A stretch of 64,000 nucleotides of DNA, taken from NCBI GenBank assembly GCA_036278935.1, contig DASUKA010000035.1, forward strand, positions 55,535 through 119,534, written 5' to 3'. The notes under the pieces are model-generated. The model searched no databases, was not told the DNA's origin, and saw nothing but the letters and a program-made list of their open reading frames with translations. The position numbers were made by a program, and so were the translations under genes. The stretch is from DASSNR01 sp036278935. Lineage in GTDB: Bacteria; Gemmatimonadota; Gemmatimonadetes; Gemmatimonadales; Gemmatimonadaceae. Shown in pieces: positions 1 through 8,627 of this stretch. The first letter of the stretch is position 1. The number at the start of each line of letters is the position of its first letter.

Positions 1-2
1 TC

Positions 3-218
3 TACTCGCCCAGTTCCACCACGGTCGCGGTCGGGACGACCGTCACCTGGACATGGAACTCCAGCGGCGAGGATCACAGCGTGACGTTTGACGACGGGGC
101 TGACTCGGGGATCAAGACCTCGGGCACCTACACTCGCACATTCAGCACCGCCGGAACGTACCCTTATCACTGCCTGGTGCACGGTGCCGCCATGTCAGGC
201 ACCGTGGTGGTACAGTAG
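3..218 (+). CDS. Cupredoxin (plastocyanin-like) domain protein, 3' end only
   Basis: The visible 71 residues are the C-terminal end of a small blue-copper fold. All four type I copper ligands can be placed: His in the EDHSV segment, Cys and His in YHCLVH, and Met in the GAAM segment, followed by the typical closing strand SGTVVVQ and the stop. Alternating hydrophobic beta strands and the TFSTAGTYPYHC signature fit plastocyanin-type electron carriers that act outside the cytoplasm. The start and any signal peptide lie upstream of the window. The gene is convergent with pyrF, with only 13 nt between the two stops. The fold is well supported; the electron-transfer partner is unknown. Confidence 0.8.
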   Translation, partial: YSPSSTTVAVGTTVTWTWNSSGEDHSVTFDDGADSGIKTSGTYTRTFSTAGTYPYHCLVHGAAMSGTVVVQ

Positions 219-231
219 ACGCTGCTGGACC

Positions 232-942
232 TCACCGATCCTCGTGCCGCGCCCCGTGTAGAGCCCGGTGGATCTGCGCGAGTGCGGCCGCGGGATCGGG
301 GGATTGGGTGATGGCGCGGCCGAGGACAAGATAGCTCGCCCCGTTGTCCATGGCTTGCTGCGGAGTCACCACGCGCGCCTGATCGTTGGCCGCGCCGCCA
401 TCCAAGCGGATACCCGGAACGAGGAGCGTGAGCGAGGCACCGAAGCGCTCGTGCACGTCGCGCGCTTCGTGCCCGCTGCAGACGATGCCCGCCACCCCGG
501 CCTCGTGCGCCAGGCCAGCCAGCCGAAGCACTTCCGCACGCACGTCGGGGACGGCCTGCCCGCGAATCTGACCGAGCGCTGTCGCATCGAGCGAAGTGAG
601 CACCGTCACGGCGAGCACACCGCACGTCTCCCCCGCCCCGTCCACGGCCGCCTCCATCATGGCGCGCCCCCCCGTGGCATGCACGGTGAGCAGGCGAGTA
701 CCCAGGGCGGCCGCATGCCGAGCGGCGGCGCACACAGTATTGGGGATGTCGTGGAACTTCAGGTCGAGAAAGACGTCCTTGCCACGCGCGCGCAGCCGCT
801 CCACTGCCCGCGGGCCCTCTGCCGTAAAGAGCGCACTGCCCACCTTGTAGAAATTGCAGTCGTCGCCCAGCCGCGCCACGAGCTGTTCGGCATCGCGCAG
901 GGCGGGCACATCGAGCGCGACAATCACGCGCGGCACCGGCAT
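232..942 (-). CDS. pyrF: Orotidine 5'-phosphate decarboxylase
   Basis: This 236-residue protein catalyses the last step of de novo UMP synthesis, decarboxylation of OMP. The family signature DLKFHDIPNT is present, giving the catalytic Asp60-Lys62-Asp65 constellation, and the phosphate-binding end of the TIM barrel appears as VPGIRLDG and LVLGRAIT. The ATG at 942 is preferred over an upstream ATG at 1005 because it overlaps the pyrD stop as ATGA and starts directly at the conserved MPVPRVIVALD segment. It lies directly downstream of pyrD, the preceding step but one in the same pathway, and is probably translationally coupled to it. Confidence 0.96.
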   Translation of the reverse strand: MPVPRVIVALDVPALRDAEQLVARLGDDCNFYKVGSALFTAEGPRAVERLRARGKDVFLDLKFHDIPNTVCAAARHAAALGTRLLTVHATGGRAMMEAAVDGAGETCGVLAVTVLTSLDATALGQIRGQAVPDVRAEVLRLAGLAHEAGVAGIVCSGHEARDVHERFGASLTLLVPGIRLDGGAANDQARVVTPQQAMDNGASYLVLGRAITQSPDPAAALAQIHRALHGARHEDR

Positions 943-1892
943 CAGCGCGGCGACTCGAGGGTCCCGACGACGCTGCCGAGCGATGCGACGTCGTGCGCCG
1001 TGCACCAGTGCAGGAGGTCACGCACGATCTGCCCGGGCAGCCGAGGGTTCCGGAGCGCGGCGGTGCCGATGCCGACGAGCGATGCGCCGGCGATCATGTA
1101 CTGCAACGCATCGTGCGCACTGCTCACGCCGCCCACGCCAATGAGCGGGACTGATACCGCCTGATGCACGCGCCAGGTGGCCAGCACTCCGACAGGAAGC
1201 AGCCCGGGGCCGCTCACCCCCCCGCTGCCGAATCCCAGCACCGGCCGGCGCCGGTCCACATCGACCACTAGCCCGGGGATGGTGTTGATGAGCGTGAGGC
1301 CGTCGGCGCCAGCGTCCACCGCCACGCGCGCGCTGAGCGCGATGTCGGGCAACATGGGGGAGAGCTTCACGAAGATCGGCCGCGCGGTGGCCGCCCGCGC
1401 GCCGCGAACGACGTCGGCCAGGGTGTCCGGGTCCGCGCCGAATTCCATACCGCCGGCCTTCACGTTCGGACAGCTCACGTTGAGCTCGAAGCCGTCCACC
1501 ACGTCGACGTCGTCCAGGCCGGCCACCACGTCCGCATATTCTTCCGGAGCATCGCCCACGATGTTCACCAGCACGCGTGCCGGCCGTACGTGCTCGGCCA
1601 GCCAGGGCATGTCATGCTGCCGGACGTCCTGGAGGCCGGGATTCGCCAGCCCCACCGCGTTGATCATCCCACCCGGAAACTCGGCAACGCGCGGCGAGGG
1701 CGCGCCGGGCCGCGGGCGCAGGCTGACCGCCTTGGTGACCAGCCCGCCCACCGCCTCCAGTTCCATCACGTTTACGAGCTCGCGACCGTAGGCCGCCGTT
1801 CCGGCGGCCAGAAGGAGCGGATTCTGAAATGCAATGCCCGCAACGTTCAGATGCAGTGCGGTGTCGGGCGCGGCACGGCGGACGGGTGTCAC
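942..1892 (-). CDS. pyrD: Dihydroorotate dehydrogenase, class 1B-type catalytic subunit
   Basis: The 316-residue protein is an FMN-binding TIM barrel that oxidises dihydroorotate to orotate in pyrimidine synthesis. The catalytic Cys is visible in NVSCPNV, and the FMN phosphate-binding loops appear as LIGVGGVSS and GTAAL near the C-terminus. Length and motif pattern match class 1B (PyrDB) rather than the membrane-bound class 2 enzyme. The class 1B electron-transfer partner PyrK is not in this window. The start is GTG at 1892, overlapping the stop of the upstream amidase gene as GTGA. Confidence 0.93.
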   Translation of the reverse strand: MTPVRRAAPDTALHLNVAGIAFQNPLLLAAGTAAYGRELVNVMELEAVGGLVTKAVSLRPRPGAPSPRVAEFPGGMINAVGLANPGLQDVRQHDMPWLAEHVRPARVLVNIVGDAPEEYADVVAGLDDVDVVDGFELNVSCPNVKAGGMEFGADPDTLADVVRGARAATARPIFVKLSPMLPDIALSARVAVDAGADGLTLINTIPGLVVDVDRRRPVLGFGSGGVSGPGLLPVGVLATWRVHQAVSVPLIGVGGVSSAHDALQYMIAGASLVGIGTAALRNPRLPGQIVRDLLHWCTAHDVASLGSVVGTLESPR

Positions 1893-2749
1893 GGCGAGGC
1901 GACGCCGAGTCGCCGGTCGTACCCGTCCAGATATTCCACCGTCGCGTCGGCAATGGCGTTGGCGATCTTCTGCTGCTTGGCTGGCGTGGTGAGAAAGTGC
2001 GCCTCCGCTGGGTTGCTGCCGAAGCCGATCTCCACGAGCACCGCGGGCATATAGGCGGTCACCAGCACGACGAACGCCGCCTGCTTGACGCCTCGATCGT
2101 CACCGGGCTCCACCGTCGCGAGCTGCGTCTGGATGTCGTTGGCCAGGTCGCTCGATTCGCGCAGATGCTCGTTCTGCGCCATGTCGTTGATGATGAAGTT
2201 GAGCGGATCATCCTTCGCTGCGGATGCCCCGGTCTCGAACCGGACAGAGGAATTTTCCATCTTCTCAACGCGCTTGGCATCTTCCGTCTTGGCTTCCGAC
2301 AGGAAATATGTCTCGAACCCGCGCACTGAGGCGGGGTGGCTCCAGTGGGGGTTGGCCGCGTTCACGTGGATGGAAATGAAGAGATCGCCGTGCCGTTGGT
2401 TGGCGATCCGCCCGCGATCGGCGAGGGCAATGAGCGTGTCAGTGGTGCGGGTCATCACCACCCCGATGCCGCGCTTCCTGAGCGCGGCGCCCAGCCGCTT
2501 CGCCACGGCGAGCGTGATGTCCTTTTCGTGCACCGGGTGGTCAGCGCCGATCGGTCCGCTCATCCCGTTGTCGATTCCGCCGTGCCCGGCGTCTACCACC
2601 ACGATGTGCCGCGGCGCCCGGTGCGCCGGCCGAGCATGGCCTCGGGCCACCCGCGCGGGCGTTCGCGCGGCGTCGTTCACCGTGCGGGCGGGTGGGGTGC
2701 GTGGCGCGCCCGCGGTCGCCTGCAGCACCAGGAGCAGCGCCGCGATCAT
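1889..2749 (-). CDS. N-acetylmuramoyl-L-alanine amidase (Amidase_3, AmiC/CwlD-type)
   Basis: A 286-residue zinc amidase predicted to cut the MurNAc-L-Ala bond in peptidoglycan. The catalytic domain starts near residue 48 with VVVDAGHGG (zinc His), continues with HEKDITL (zinc Glu), SIHVNA (second zinc His) and PAVLVEIGF (catalytic Glu). The first 15 residues are hydrophobic and end in A-x-A, so they could be a Sec signal, although no basic n-region is seen. A Pro/Arg-rich linker of about 30 residues follows. The start ATG overlaps the smpB stop as ATGA. Confidence 0.92.
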   Translation of the reverse strand: MIAALLLVLQATAGAPRTPPARTVNDAARTPARVARGHARPAHRAPRHIVVVDAGHGGIDNGMSGPIGADHPVHEKDITLAVAKRLGAALRKRGIGVVMTRTTDTLIALADRGRIANQRHGDLFISIHVNAANPHWSHPASVRGFETYFLSEAKTEDAKRVEKMENSSVRFETGASAAKDDPLNFIINDMAQNEHLRESSDLANDIQTQLATVEPGDDRGVKQAAFVVLVTAYMPAVLVEIGFGSNPAEAHFLTTPAKQQKIANAIADATVEYLDGYDRRLGVASP

Positions 2750-3216
2750 CGGGGCCGCGCGGCGCGGGCCATCTCGCGTTCGTCCTCGCGGCGCCGCTCA
2801 TCGGCGCGCTTGTCGTGCAGCTTCTTTCCCTTGCCCAGCGCCAACGTCACCTTCGCCACTCCTCGCGTGAAGTGCAGGTCCAGCGGGATCAACGTGAGCC
2901 CCTGTCGCTCCACGGCGCCAATGAGCCGGCGGATCTCCTTGCGATGGAGGAGCAGCTTGCGCGTGCGCGTCGGCTCGTGATTGAACTGGTTCCCCTGCTC
3001 GTACGGCGAGATATGCAGGTTCAGAAGAAACACTTCGCCCCCGTTCACGACGGCGTAGCTATCCACGAGGTTGGCCTTCCCCGCCCGGAGCGACTTGACC
3101 TCGGTGCCGGTGAGCACCAGCCCGGCCTCCCATGTTTCGAGGATATGATACTCGTGTCGGGCGCGCCGGTTTCGGGCAATGGTCTCTGAGGGCGGCGTGT
3201 CGGCTCGCGGCGTCAT
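2746..3216 (-). CDS. smpB: SsrA (tmRNA)-binding protein SmpB
   Basis: At 156 residues this has the standard SmpB length. It delivers tmRNA to stalled ribosomes for trans-translation. Recognisable family segments are NRRARHEYHILETWEAGLVL, GTEVKSLRAGKANLVDSY, EVFLLNLHISPYEQG and the basic C-terminal tail rich in Lys/Arg. An open frame continues upstream to 3609, but it runs antisense through the tRNA-Leu gene and lacks similarity, so the ATG at 3216 is chosen. No ssrA gene was recognised in the window. Confidence 0.96.
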   Translation of the reverse strand: MTPRADTPPSETIARNRRARHEYHILETWEAGLVLTGTEVKSLRAGKANLVDSYAVVNGGEVFLLNLHISPYEQGNQFNHEPTRTRKLLLHRKEIRRLIGAVERQGLTLIPLDLHFTRGVAKVTLALGKGKKLHDKRADERRREDEREMARAARPR

Positions 3217-3356
3217 GCGACGGGGTGGAGAGAGCCATCCGGGGGAGCGCACGGTGGCCACCGTGCCACAGGACAGGAAGTCCGAAGCCGCGCGGCGCGC
3301 GCCGGAGGTGCTTGCCAACTTAGGGGCGCACCGCACACGAGGCAACCGCCCGCGCG

Positions 3357-3385
3357 TTGACTTCACGAATCGGCAGGGGTAGGTT
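3357..3385 (+). promoter_or_regulatory. Sigma70-type promoter of tRNA-Leu
   Basis: A TTGACT -35 element (3357-3362) and a TAGGTT -10 element (3380-3385) are separated by exactly 17 bp. The predicted transcription start falls 2-4 nt before the mature tRNA 5' end at 3395. Confidence 0.7.
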
Positions 3386-3394
3386 GCACCCTGA

Positions 3395-3481
<87 letters not shown>

Positions 3482-3483
3482 TC

Positions 3484-3521
3484 AGCGCGGGAGAGCGCCG
3501 GCACGCCGGCTCTCCCGCGCT
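3484..3521 (+). terminator. Strong hairpin terminator after tRNA-Leu
   Basis: AGCGCGGGAGAGC (3484-3496) and GCTCTCCCGCGCT (3509-3521) form a perfect 13-bp stem whose loop can pair further. The T-rich tail is weak. It also lies just beyond the stop of the convergent gene at 3548, so it may work in both directions. Confidence 0.7.
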
Positions 3522-3547
3522 GTTGCATCCGCACCCCGCTACCCGCG

Positions 3548-4111
3548 CTACCGGGAACTTGTCCGAAGCGCCGACGGGACGATGTCATCCGGCAAATTGG
3601 CCGCGCCAAAATGCAGCCGAAGCGCCGCGTTGGCGTCCGCCAGATAGCGCGAGACCAGGCTGCCAGCGTGCGTGATCACCTCGTCCGAGGCAGATCCACG
3701 ACTGCCGGCAAAGCCCAGGAGCGTCCGCCCGAGCTGCCAGATCATGCTGCGCCCTGCTTCGCGCCGGCCGAGGGCATCGCCGTACGCCCGGAGCCGCGCG
3801 TTGAACTGCTGCTCCGCCACCTGACGTTTGCTGCTGGCGATATGCGGGTCGCGCGCGAGGGAGCGCGCCATCTCCGCCGCCACGAGCGACCCTGTCTGAT
3901 CATCGAGAGCGTCGCGTTGCGCGGCCAAGAGTCCCGCGGCGCGCCGGGCATAGCGGAGTTCCCAGCGCGCGTGGTCCGCATCGCCCCCCGTGCCCTGTTC
4001 GGTCAACCAGCGCACCGCATCGTCATCCGGTTCGAGATGGAGAGTAGCGACGTATGCCACCGCGCGGGGATCCGATGCGCGGCTGCCCACCCAGTCACGC
4101 CAGCGGGACAC
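3548..4111 (-). CDS. Hypothetical protein (187 aa, helical)
   Basis: I do not recognise this family. The 187 residues are rich in Ala, Arg and Leu and look mostly alpha-helical and soluble, with no signal peptide, membrane segment or cysteine cluster. The N-terminal third carries WRDWVGSRASDPRAVAYVATL, and the middle is a charged helical stretch. It lies 44 nt downstream of an Rrf2 regulator on the same strand and may be cotranscribed with it. High third-position GC and a frame closed near the tRNA terminator support a real gene. Confidence 0.6.
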   Translation of the reverse strand: MSRWRDWVGSRASDPRAVAYVATLHLEPDDDAVRWLTEQGTGGDADHARWELRYARRAAGLLAAQRDALDDQTGSLVAAEMARSLARDPHIASSKRQVAEQQFNARLRAYGDALGRREAGRSMIWQLGRTLLGFAGSRGSASDEVITHAGSLVSRYLADANAALRLHFGAANLPDDIVPSALRTSSR

Positions 4112-4155
4112 GATCGTTCACACGCAGTGGCGCAGGGGGCACCGTCGCCCCGCGC

Positions 4156-4611
4156 TCACGATTGCAGGACGGGAAGACCCACTCGTTGCCGCACGTCGGC
4201 CTCGTCGTACAGCAGGTCGGAGAGATGCACGCTGTCGAGCACGGCGTCGATCTTCTGCTGCAGCAACACCCACACGGGGCGGATGCTGCACGCATGCGAT
4301 GCGGCGCACCGCTCGTCATCGACTGGGTGGGACACACAATGGAGGTCGAAGGTGGCCAGCTCCGAGGCGCTGATCACATCGCGCACGGAAATGGTCTCCG
4401 CGGATCGCGCCAGCATGTAGCCGCCGCGGGCGCCGCGCGTGCTCCTGACGATATCCGCGCGGCGCAACCGGAGAAGAATCTGCTCTACATAATCGGCGGG
4501 CAGCCGTTCCCGCGCCGCAATGTCGCGCCCGGTCACGGGACCATCGGCAGTACGCTTCGCCAGGTGCAGCGAGCAGATCAAGCCGTACTCGGCCCATGTC
4601 GTGATTCGCAC
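4156..4611 (-). CDS. Rrf2/IscR-family transcriptional regulator with three cysteines
   Basis: The 151-residue protein has the Rrf2 winged helix (residues 1-80: ITTWAEYGLICSLHLA, then IAARERLPADYVEQILLRLRRADIVRSTRGARGGYML) and three cysteines at 92, 102 and 108 that match the Fe-S-ligating positions of IscR-type sensors. It probably senses Fe-S, redox or nitrosative state. The start is GTG at 4611. A promoter-like TTGTCC-17-TATCCT lies immediately upstream and would put +1 at about the start codon, so the mRNA may be leaderless. The targets are unknown. Confidence 0.88.
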   Translation of the reverse strand: MRITTWAEYGLICSLHLAKRTADGPVTGRDIAARERLPADYVEQILLRLRRADIVRSTRGARGGYMLARSAETISVRDVISASELATFDLHCVSHPVDDERCAASHACSIRPVWVLLQQKIDAVLDSVHLSDLLYDEADVRQRVGLPVLQS

Positions 4612-4617
4612 CCTTGG

Positions 4618-4646
4618 AGGATAGAGAAAGTTCCGGAGCGGGACAA
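4618..4646 (-). promoter_or_regulatory. Predicted promoter of the Rrf2 regulator gene
   Basis: On the minus strand TTGTCC (4646-4641) and TATCCT (4623-4618) are spaced by 17 bp. The expected +1 is about 4611, the first base of the GTG start codon. Confidence 0.5.
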
Positions 4647-4674
4647 GGGCCGCGCACGTTCGAGGGCGCGCCCG

Positions 4675-6102
4675 CTACGCCTTCCCGGCCTTGCTCCTGT
4701 TCGCGCCGGGGACGCCGATCTCCGTCATCCTCCGCAGATCGAGCACCTCATCGATCTGCTCGTCCGGGAGCACGTGCTGCTGCTGGACCAGATCGCGGAT
4801 CAGCACGTTCTCCTTCACGGACTGCTTGCTGATCTCGGCGGCGCGTGCGTAGCCGATCTGCGGCGCGAGCGCCGTGGCGAGTGCCGCGGAGCGGTCGACC
4901 CAATAGGCGCATTGCGCCTCGTTGGCTTCGATGCCCTTCACGCACCGCTCGGTGAGCGACACGGTGGCCGTGGTGAGGATGTGGGTTGAGAGGAGCACGT
5001 TGTAGGCGATAACGGGCATCATGACGTTCAACTCCAACTGGCCGTGCTCGGACGCCACCGTGACACACGTGTCGTTCCCGATTACCTGGAAGCACACCTG
5101 GTTCACCATCTCGGCGATGGAGGGATTCACCTTCCCCGGCATGATCGAGGAGCCGGGCTGCACCGCCGGAAGGTGGATCTCGTCGAGCCCCGTACGCGGG
5201 CCGCTCGCCATGAGCCGCAGGTCGCTCGCGATCTTGCTCAGGTCGACGGCCAGCGTCCGGAGTTGCGCGCTGAAGCCCGCCACGTCACCCATGCTCTGCA
5301 TGAGCTGTACGCGATCCTGCCCCTCACGAAGATCGAGCCCCGTCAATTCGCGCAGATGCTTCACCATGAGCGCGGGGTACGCCGGCTCGACGTTCACGCC
5401 GGTCCCCACAGCGCTGCCCCCGATGCCGAGATCGCGCAGAAAATCGGCGGCCTGCTCCACGCGCGCCATATTCCGGGCAACCGTCCCGCCGTAGGCGTGA
5501 AACTCCTGACCGAGCCGAATGGGCATGGCGTCCTGCAGATGCGTCCGCCCGCTCTTCACGATCCCATCGAACTCCGCACCCTTGGCGAGCAGCGCATCGC
5601 GCAGCGCCGAGAGCGCCTGCATGAGCGGACCAAGCAATGCCAGAGCGCCAAGCCGGATGGCGGTGGGGATCACGTCGTTCGTGGACTGCGCCATGTTGAC
5701 GTGGTCGTTGGGATGCACCGGCGTGTACGTCCCCCGCGTTCCGCCCAACAATTCATTCGCGCGGTTGGCGAGTACCTCGTTCGTATTCATGTTGTGTGAC
5801 GTACCTGCGCCGGCCTGGTACACGTCCACCACGAACTGCGCACGGTATTGGCCGCCCAGCACCTCATCGGCCGCCTTGATGATGGCGTCCGCGAGCGCGG
5901 GATCGAGCCGCCCGGTTTCACGATGCGTCATCGCGGCGGCCTTCTTGATCCAGGTGGTCGCGGTCACGAACATGGGAAGCGGACGGAGCCCGCTGATCGG
6001 AAAGTTCTGCATCGCGCGCACGGTCTGCACGCCGTAGAGTGCATCGGCCGGCACCGCGAGTGGGCCGAGTGGATCCTTCTCCATGCGGGTTGCGTCGGAC
6101 AT
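4675..6102 (-). CDS. aspA: Aspartate ammonia-lyase
   Basis: A 475-residue member of the fumarase/aspartase superfamily that deaminates L-aspartate to fumarate. The N-terminal ADALYGVQTVRAMQNFPIS is characteristic of aspartase rather than class II fumarase, and the superfamily signature GSSIMPGKVNP is intact, as are SGRTHLQDA and the HNMNTNEV segment. The ATG at 6102 (MSDATRMEKDPLG) is preferred to one at 6153 because alignment with the family begins there. It is transcribed toward the Rrf2 gene. Confidence 0.93.
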   Translation of the reverse strand: MSDATRMEKDPLGPLAVPADALYGVQTVRAMQNFPISGLRPLPMFVTATTWIKKAAAMTHRETGRLDPALADAIIKAADEVLGGQYRAQFVVDVYQAGAGTSHNMNTNEVLANRANELLGGTRGTYTPVHPNDHVNMAQSTNDVIPTAIRLGALALLGPLMQALSALRDALLAKGAEFDGIVKSGRTHLQDAMPIRLGQEFHAYGGTVARNMARVEQAADFLRDLGIGGSAVGTGVNVEPAYPALMVKHLRELTGLDLREGQDRVQLMQSMGDVAGFSAQLRTLAVDLSKIASDLRLMASGPRTGLDEIHLPAVQPGSSIMPGKVNPSIAEMVNQVCFQVIGNDTCVTVASEHGQLELNVMMPVIAYNVLLSTHILTTATVSLTERCVKGIEANEAQCAYWVDRSAALATALAPQIGYARAAEISKQSVKENVLIRDLVQQQHVLPDEQIDEVLDLRRMTEIGVPGANRSKAGKA

Positions 6103-6306
6103 GTGCTCTATGCCTTCCTCGTGAAATCGCGCCCCTGGCGCTTCGTGACGCACCGGGGGGAACGCTGGTGAACGCGCACCGGCCCTACGCGAATCGCCCG
6201 ATTCGCGCGCGCGGAGACGCGTGGCGGATGCGCTGGTGCCGTAATGACGGATATCAAGGACACGCCCCGCTGAGAGGCGATGCCACTGGACAGCAGAACG
6301 CGGGCT

Positions 6307-6828
6307 TCATCGCGCTCCCGGCGCACCGTATCGAACGACGCTTCGGCAGGTGATGCCGAGCACGACCAGCCCGACCACCACTGCCAACCCCAGCGAGGCA
6401 ACCGAGAGCATGTGCAGCCGGGCGAACGCCAGCCGGGCCGGGTCGCTGGGCGACAGTGTCTCGAACGCCGGTCCGATGGCCATACGGAGCTTATCGATCC
6501 GGGCGTCGACAATGAACTGTCCGACGGCGCACAGCACCGCAACCGCGACACCGCCGCCCAGCTGCACACCGCGCCATGCGATAGCGCGCTGGCCGCTCAA
6601 GGCCAGCAGCGCGACCAGAATCCCGGCACAGAGCCCCGAGACGAAGATAACGGGTAGCGTCTGGCCGATGAGCGCTCCGGCCAGAGCGCGCGAGGGAAGC
6701 GCGCGGAACGCCGCCGGCGCGACGGCCGCAACGAAATAGATCACGGCTCCAAGCCAGAGGCAGAGAACGACGATGCTCCAGAGGGCAGCGCCCACGCCGC
6801 GCCGGGCGTCGGAACGTTGCGCGCTCAT
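6307..6828 (-). CDS. DUF4149-like integral membrane protein
   Basis: A 173-residue protein with four predicted membrane helices: around LWSIVVLCLWLGAVIYFVAAV, TLPVIFVSGLCAGILVALLAL, a third at GVAVAVLCAVGQFIV, and a C-terminal one at SVASLGLAVVVGLVVLGI. The order AP-x-AFR...AGALIGQ resembles the DUF4149/TMEM205-like fold, whose function is unknown. The ATG at 6828 avoids overlap with the upstream hydrolase; an in-frame ATG at 6888 would overlap it by 29 nt. It may end the trxB operon. Confidence 0.65.
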   Translation of the reverse strand: MSAQRSDARRGVGAALWSIVVLCLWLGAVIYFVAAVAPAAFRALPSRALAGALIGQTLPVIFVSGLCAGILVALLALSGQRAIAWRGVQLGGGVAVAVLCAVGQFIVDARIDKLRMAIGPAFETLSPSDPARLAFARLHMLSVASLGLAVVVGLVVLGITCRSVVRYGAPGAR

Positions 6829-6859
6829 ACGCGGGGGGCCGTCTGCGGGCCGGCGCAGC

Positions 6860-7519
6860 TCATATGGCGCCTGGAATGCGGACGGCACCGGTCAGGAACG
6901 GATTGCTCTCGAGTTCGCGGGCAATGGTTGTCGCCGGGCCGTGCCCGGAGTATACGACCGTGCTGCCCGGCAAAGCCGAAATGGCCGCCAGCGATCGCAC
7001 GAGCTGGGCGCCATCGGCCAGCGGCAAGTCCGTGCGGCCCACCGACCCGGCGAAGAGACAGTCGCCCACGAACGCTACTCCATGCCCATGAATCACCACG
7101 TGCCCCGGCGCGTGGCCGGGCGTCTCCATTACGTGGAAGGCGAGCGTTCCGAGCGTGAGCGTCTGCCCGCCCGCGAGAGGCAGGTCCACCGGCGGCGGAG
7201 GATCAATGGCGAGACCGAACGCCAACCCGTGCTGCACCGCGCTCCGGTATAATGGGGCGCCTGCGGGGTGCGCGTAGATGGGCACATCGATCGCTCGCTT
7301 CACCGCCGCGATCCCTCCTACATGGTCCACGTGCGCATGGGTGAGCCAGATGGCGCGCAGCTTCGCTCGGGCCGCGCGTACGGCCTGTACCAACCGCTCG
7401 CCTTCCGCACCGGGATCGATGAGAACCGCGTCTCTGGTCGATGTATCGATCACCAGATAGCAGTTCTCCTGCAGCGCCCCGACCGTCAGGGTCTGCACAC
7501 GCATCATCTTCTCGTCCAT
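6860..7519 (-). CDS. MBL-fold metallo-hydrolase (glyoxalase II-like)
   Basis: At 219 residues this matches the short glyoxalase II/persulfide-dioxygenase-like group. The metal-binding signature THAHVDHVGG is at residues 60-69, followed by TPGHAPGH, GDCLFAGSVGRTDL and a final SGHGPATT, so both metal sites look complete. It likely hydrolyses a thioester or related substrate; the exact one cannot be read from sequence. It lies 34 nt after trxB, which hints at a thiol or redox role. The ATG at 7519 is chosen; the double ATG at codons 5-6 is an alternative start. Confidence 0.85.
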   Translation of the reverse strand: MDEKMMRVQTLTVGALQENCYLVIDTSTRDAVLIDPGAEGERLVQAVRAARAKLRAIWLTHAHVDHVGGIAAVKRAIDVPIYAHPAGAPLYRSAVQHGLAFGLAIDPPPPVDLPLAGGQTLTLGTLAFHVMETPGHAPGHVVIHGHGVAFVGDCLFAGSVGRTDLPLADGAQLVRSLAAISALPGSTVVYSGHGPATTIARELESNPFLTGAVRIPGAI

Positions 7520-7553
7520 CGCCTCTTCGCGCTCGCCGGCCGCCTCTTCGCGG

Positions 7554-8588
7554 CTATTCCGCCGCCGTGGACGACTCTTCGCCCGGAACCGGCGCCTCCG
7601 CGGTCTCGATGACCGGCGATTCGCCGAGCCCCTGATGCGCCAACCAGCGTTCGGCTTCGAGGGCGGCCATGCACCCCGTGCCAGCCGCGGTGATCGCCTG
7701 GCGGTAATAGTCATCCATGACGTCGCCGGCGGCGAATACCCCCGGAACATCGGTCGCCGTTCGCCAGGGATGCGTCTTGATGTAGCCGTGCGGCGTGAGA
7801 TCGAGCTGGCCATCGAGGAACGCCGAATTGGGTACGTGCCCGATCGCCACGAAGAGTCCCCCCAATTCCAGATCGCTGCGTGCGCCGGTGATCGTATCCT
7901 CCAGACGCACGCCCGTGATCTCGTCGTATCCCAGCACCTCCACTACACGCGTGTTCCACAGCACGCGCACCTTCGGGTGCGAGAGTACGCGCTCGGCCAT
8001 CACCTTGGACGCCCGGAATTGATCCCGGCGATGAATGATGACCACCTCGCGGGCGAACTTGGTGGTGTAGAGCGCCTCTTCCATGGCGGTGTCGCCGCCA
8101 CCCACCACGCCCAGCACCTTGTCGCGATACACCGGCAGCGCGGCGTCGCAGACCGCGCAGGCGCTCACGCCGCCGCCACTCTGCGCCAAACGCTCCTCAT
8201 TGGGGACGCCCAGCCACTTCGCGTTTGCCCCCGTGGCAATGACGAGCGATCGCGCGCGCACTTCCCGGCCGCTGCTGGGTGTGAGGCGGAACGGATATCC
8301 CTGCAGGTCCACATGCTCGATGTTTTCCGATATCACCTGCACCCCGAATCGGAGTGCCTGCTCCTTCGTCCGCTCCATCAGCTCCGGCCCAGAGACGCCC
8401 CCGGGGAAGCCAGGGAAATTCTCCACCTCGGTGGTGGTCATGAGCTGGCCACCGGGGATGGTCGTGCCCAGAGGCTCCCCCTCGAACACCACCGGTTCGA
8501 GCTTGGCGCGGGCCGCATAGATCGCGGCGGTCCACGCCGCCGGCCCCGAGCCGATGATGACTATGTCGCGATCAGCCGTGCGTTCCAC
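7554..8588 (-). CDS. trxB: Thioredoxin-disulfide reductase
   Basis: The 344-residue flavoprotein transfers electrons from NADPH to thioredoxin. It has the FAD-binding GSGPAAWTAAIYAAR, the redox-active CxxC in SACAVCDAALPVY (the usual form is CATCDG), the NADPH-binding GGGDTAMEEA and HRRDQFRAS, and the C-terminal FAD contact VFAAGDVMD. The C-terminal 20 or so residues extend past the usual end and are acidic. Its partner trxC is 35 kb away in this window. It is followed by the MBL hydrolase and preceded by a Cys-rich unknown gene. Confidence 0.95.
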   Translation of the reverse strand: MERTADRDIVIIGSGPAAWTAAIYAARAKLEPVVFEGEPLGTTIPGGQLMTTTEVENFPGFPGGVSGPELMERTKEQALRFGVQVISENIEHVDLQGYPFRLTPSSGREVRARSLVIATGANAKWLGVPNEERLAQSGGGVSACAVCDAALPVYRDKVLGVVGGGDTAMEEALYTTKFAREVVIIHRRDQFRASKVMAERVLSHPKVRVLWNTRVVEVLGYDEITGVRLEDTITGARSDLELGGLFVAIGHVPNSAFLDGQLDLTPHGYIKTHPWRTATDVPGVFAAGDVMDDYYRQAITAAGTGCMAALEAERWLAHQGLGESPVIETAEAPVPGEESSTAAE

Positions 8589-8627
8589 GTGCTATTCCTC
8601 GTCTGTAGTCCTGCATCTCTGTGAGCA

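Noticed and set aside
268..1164. Long plus-strand open frame opposite pyrF and pyrD
   Set aside because: It is antisense to two clear enzymes, has no recognisable domain, and arises from high third-position GC.
6240..6300. CTGAGAGGCGATGCC segment upstream of aspA resembling part of a TPP riboswitch
   Set aside because: The second conserved half (the ACC...GAACCTGAT region) is missing and the downstream gene is unrelated to thiamine.
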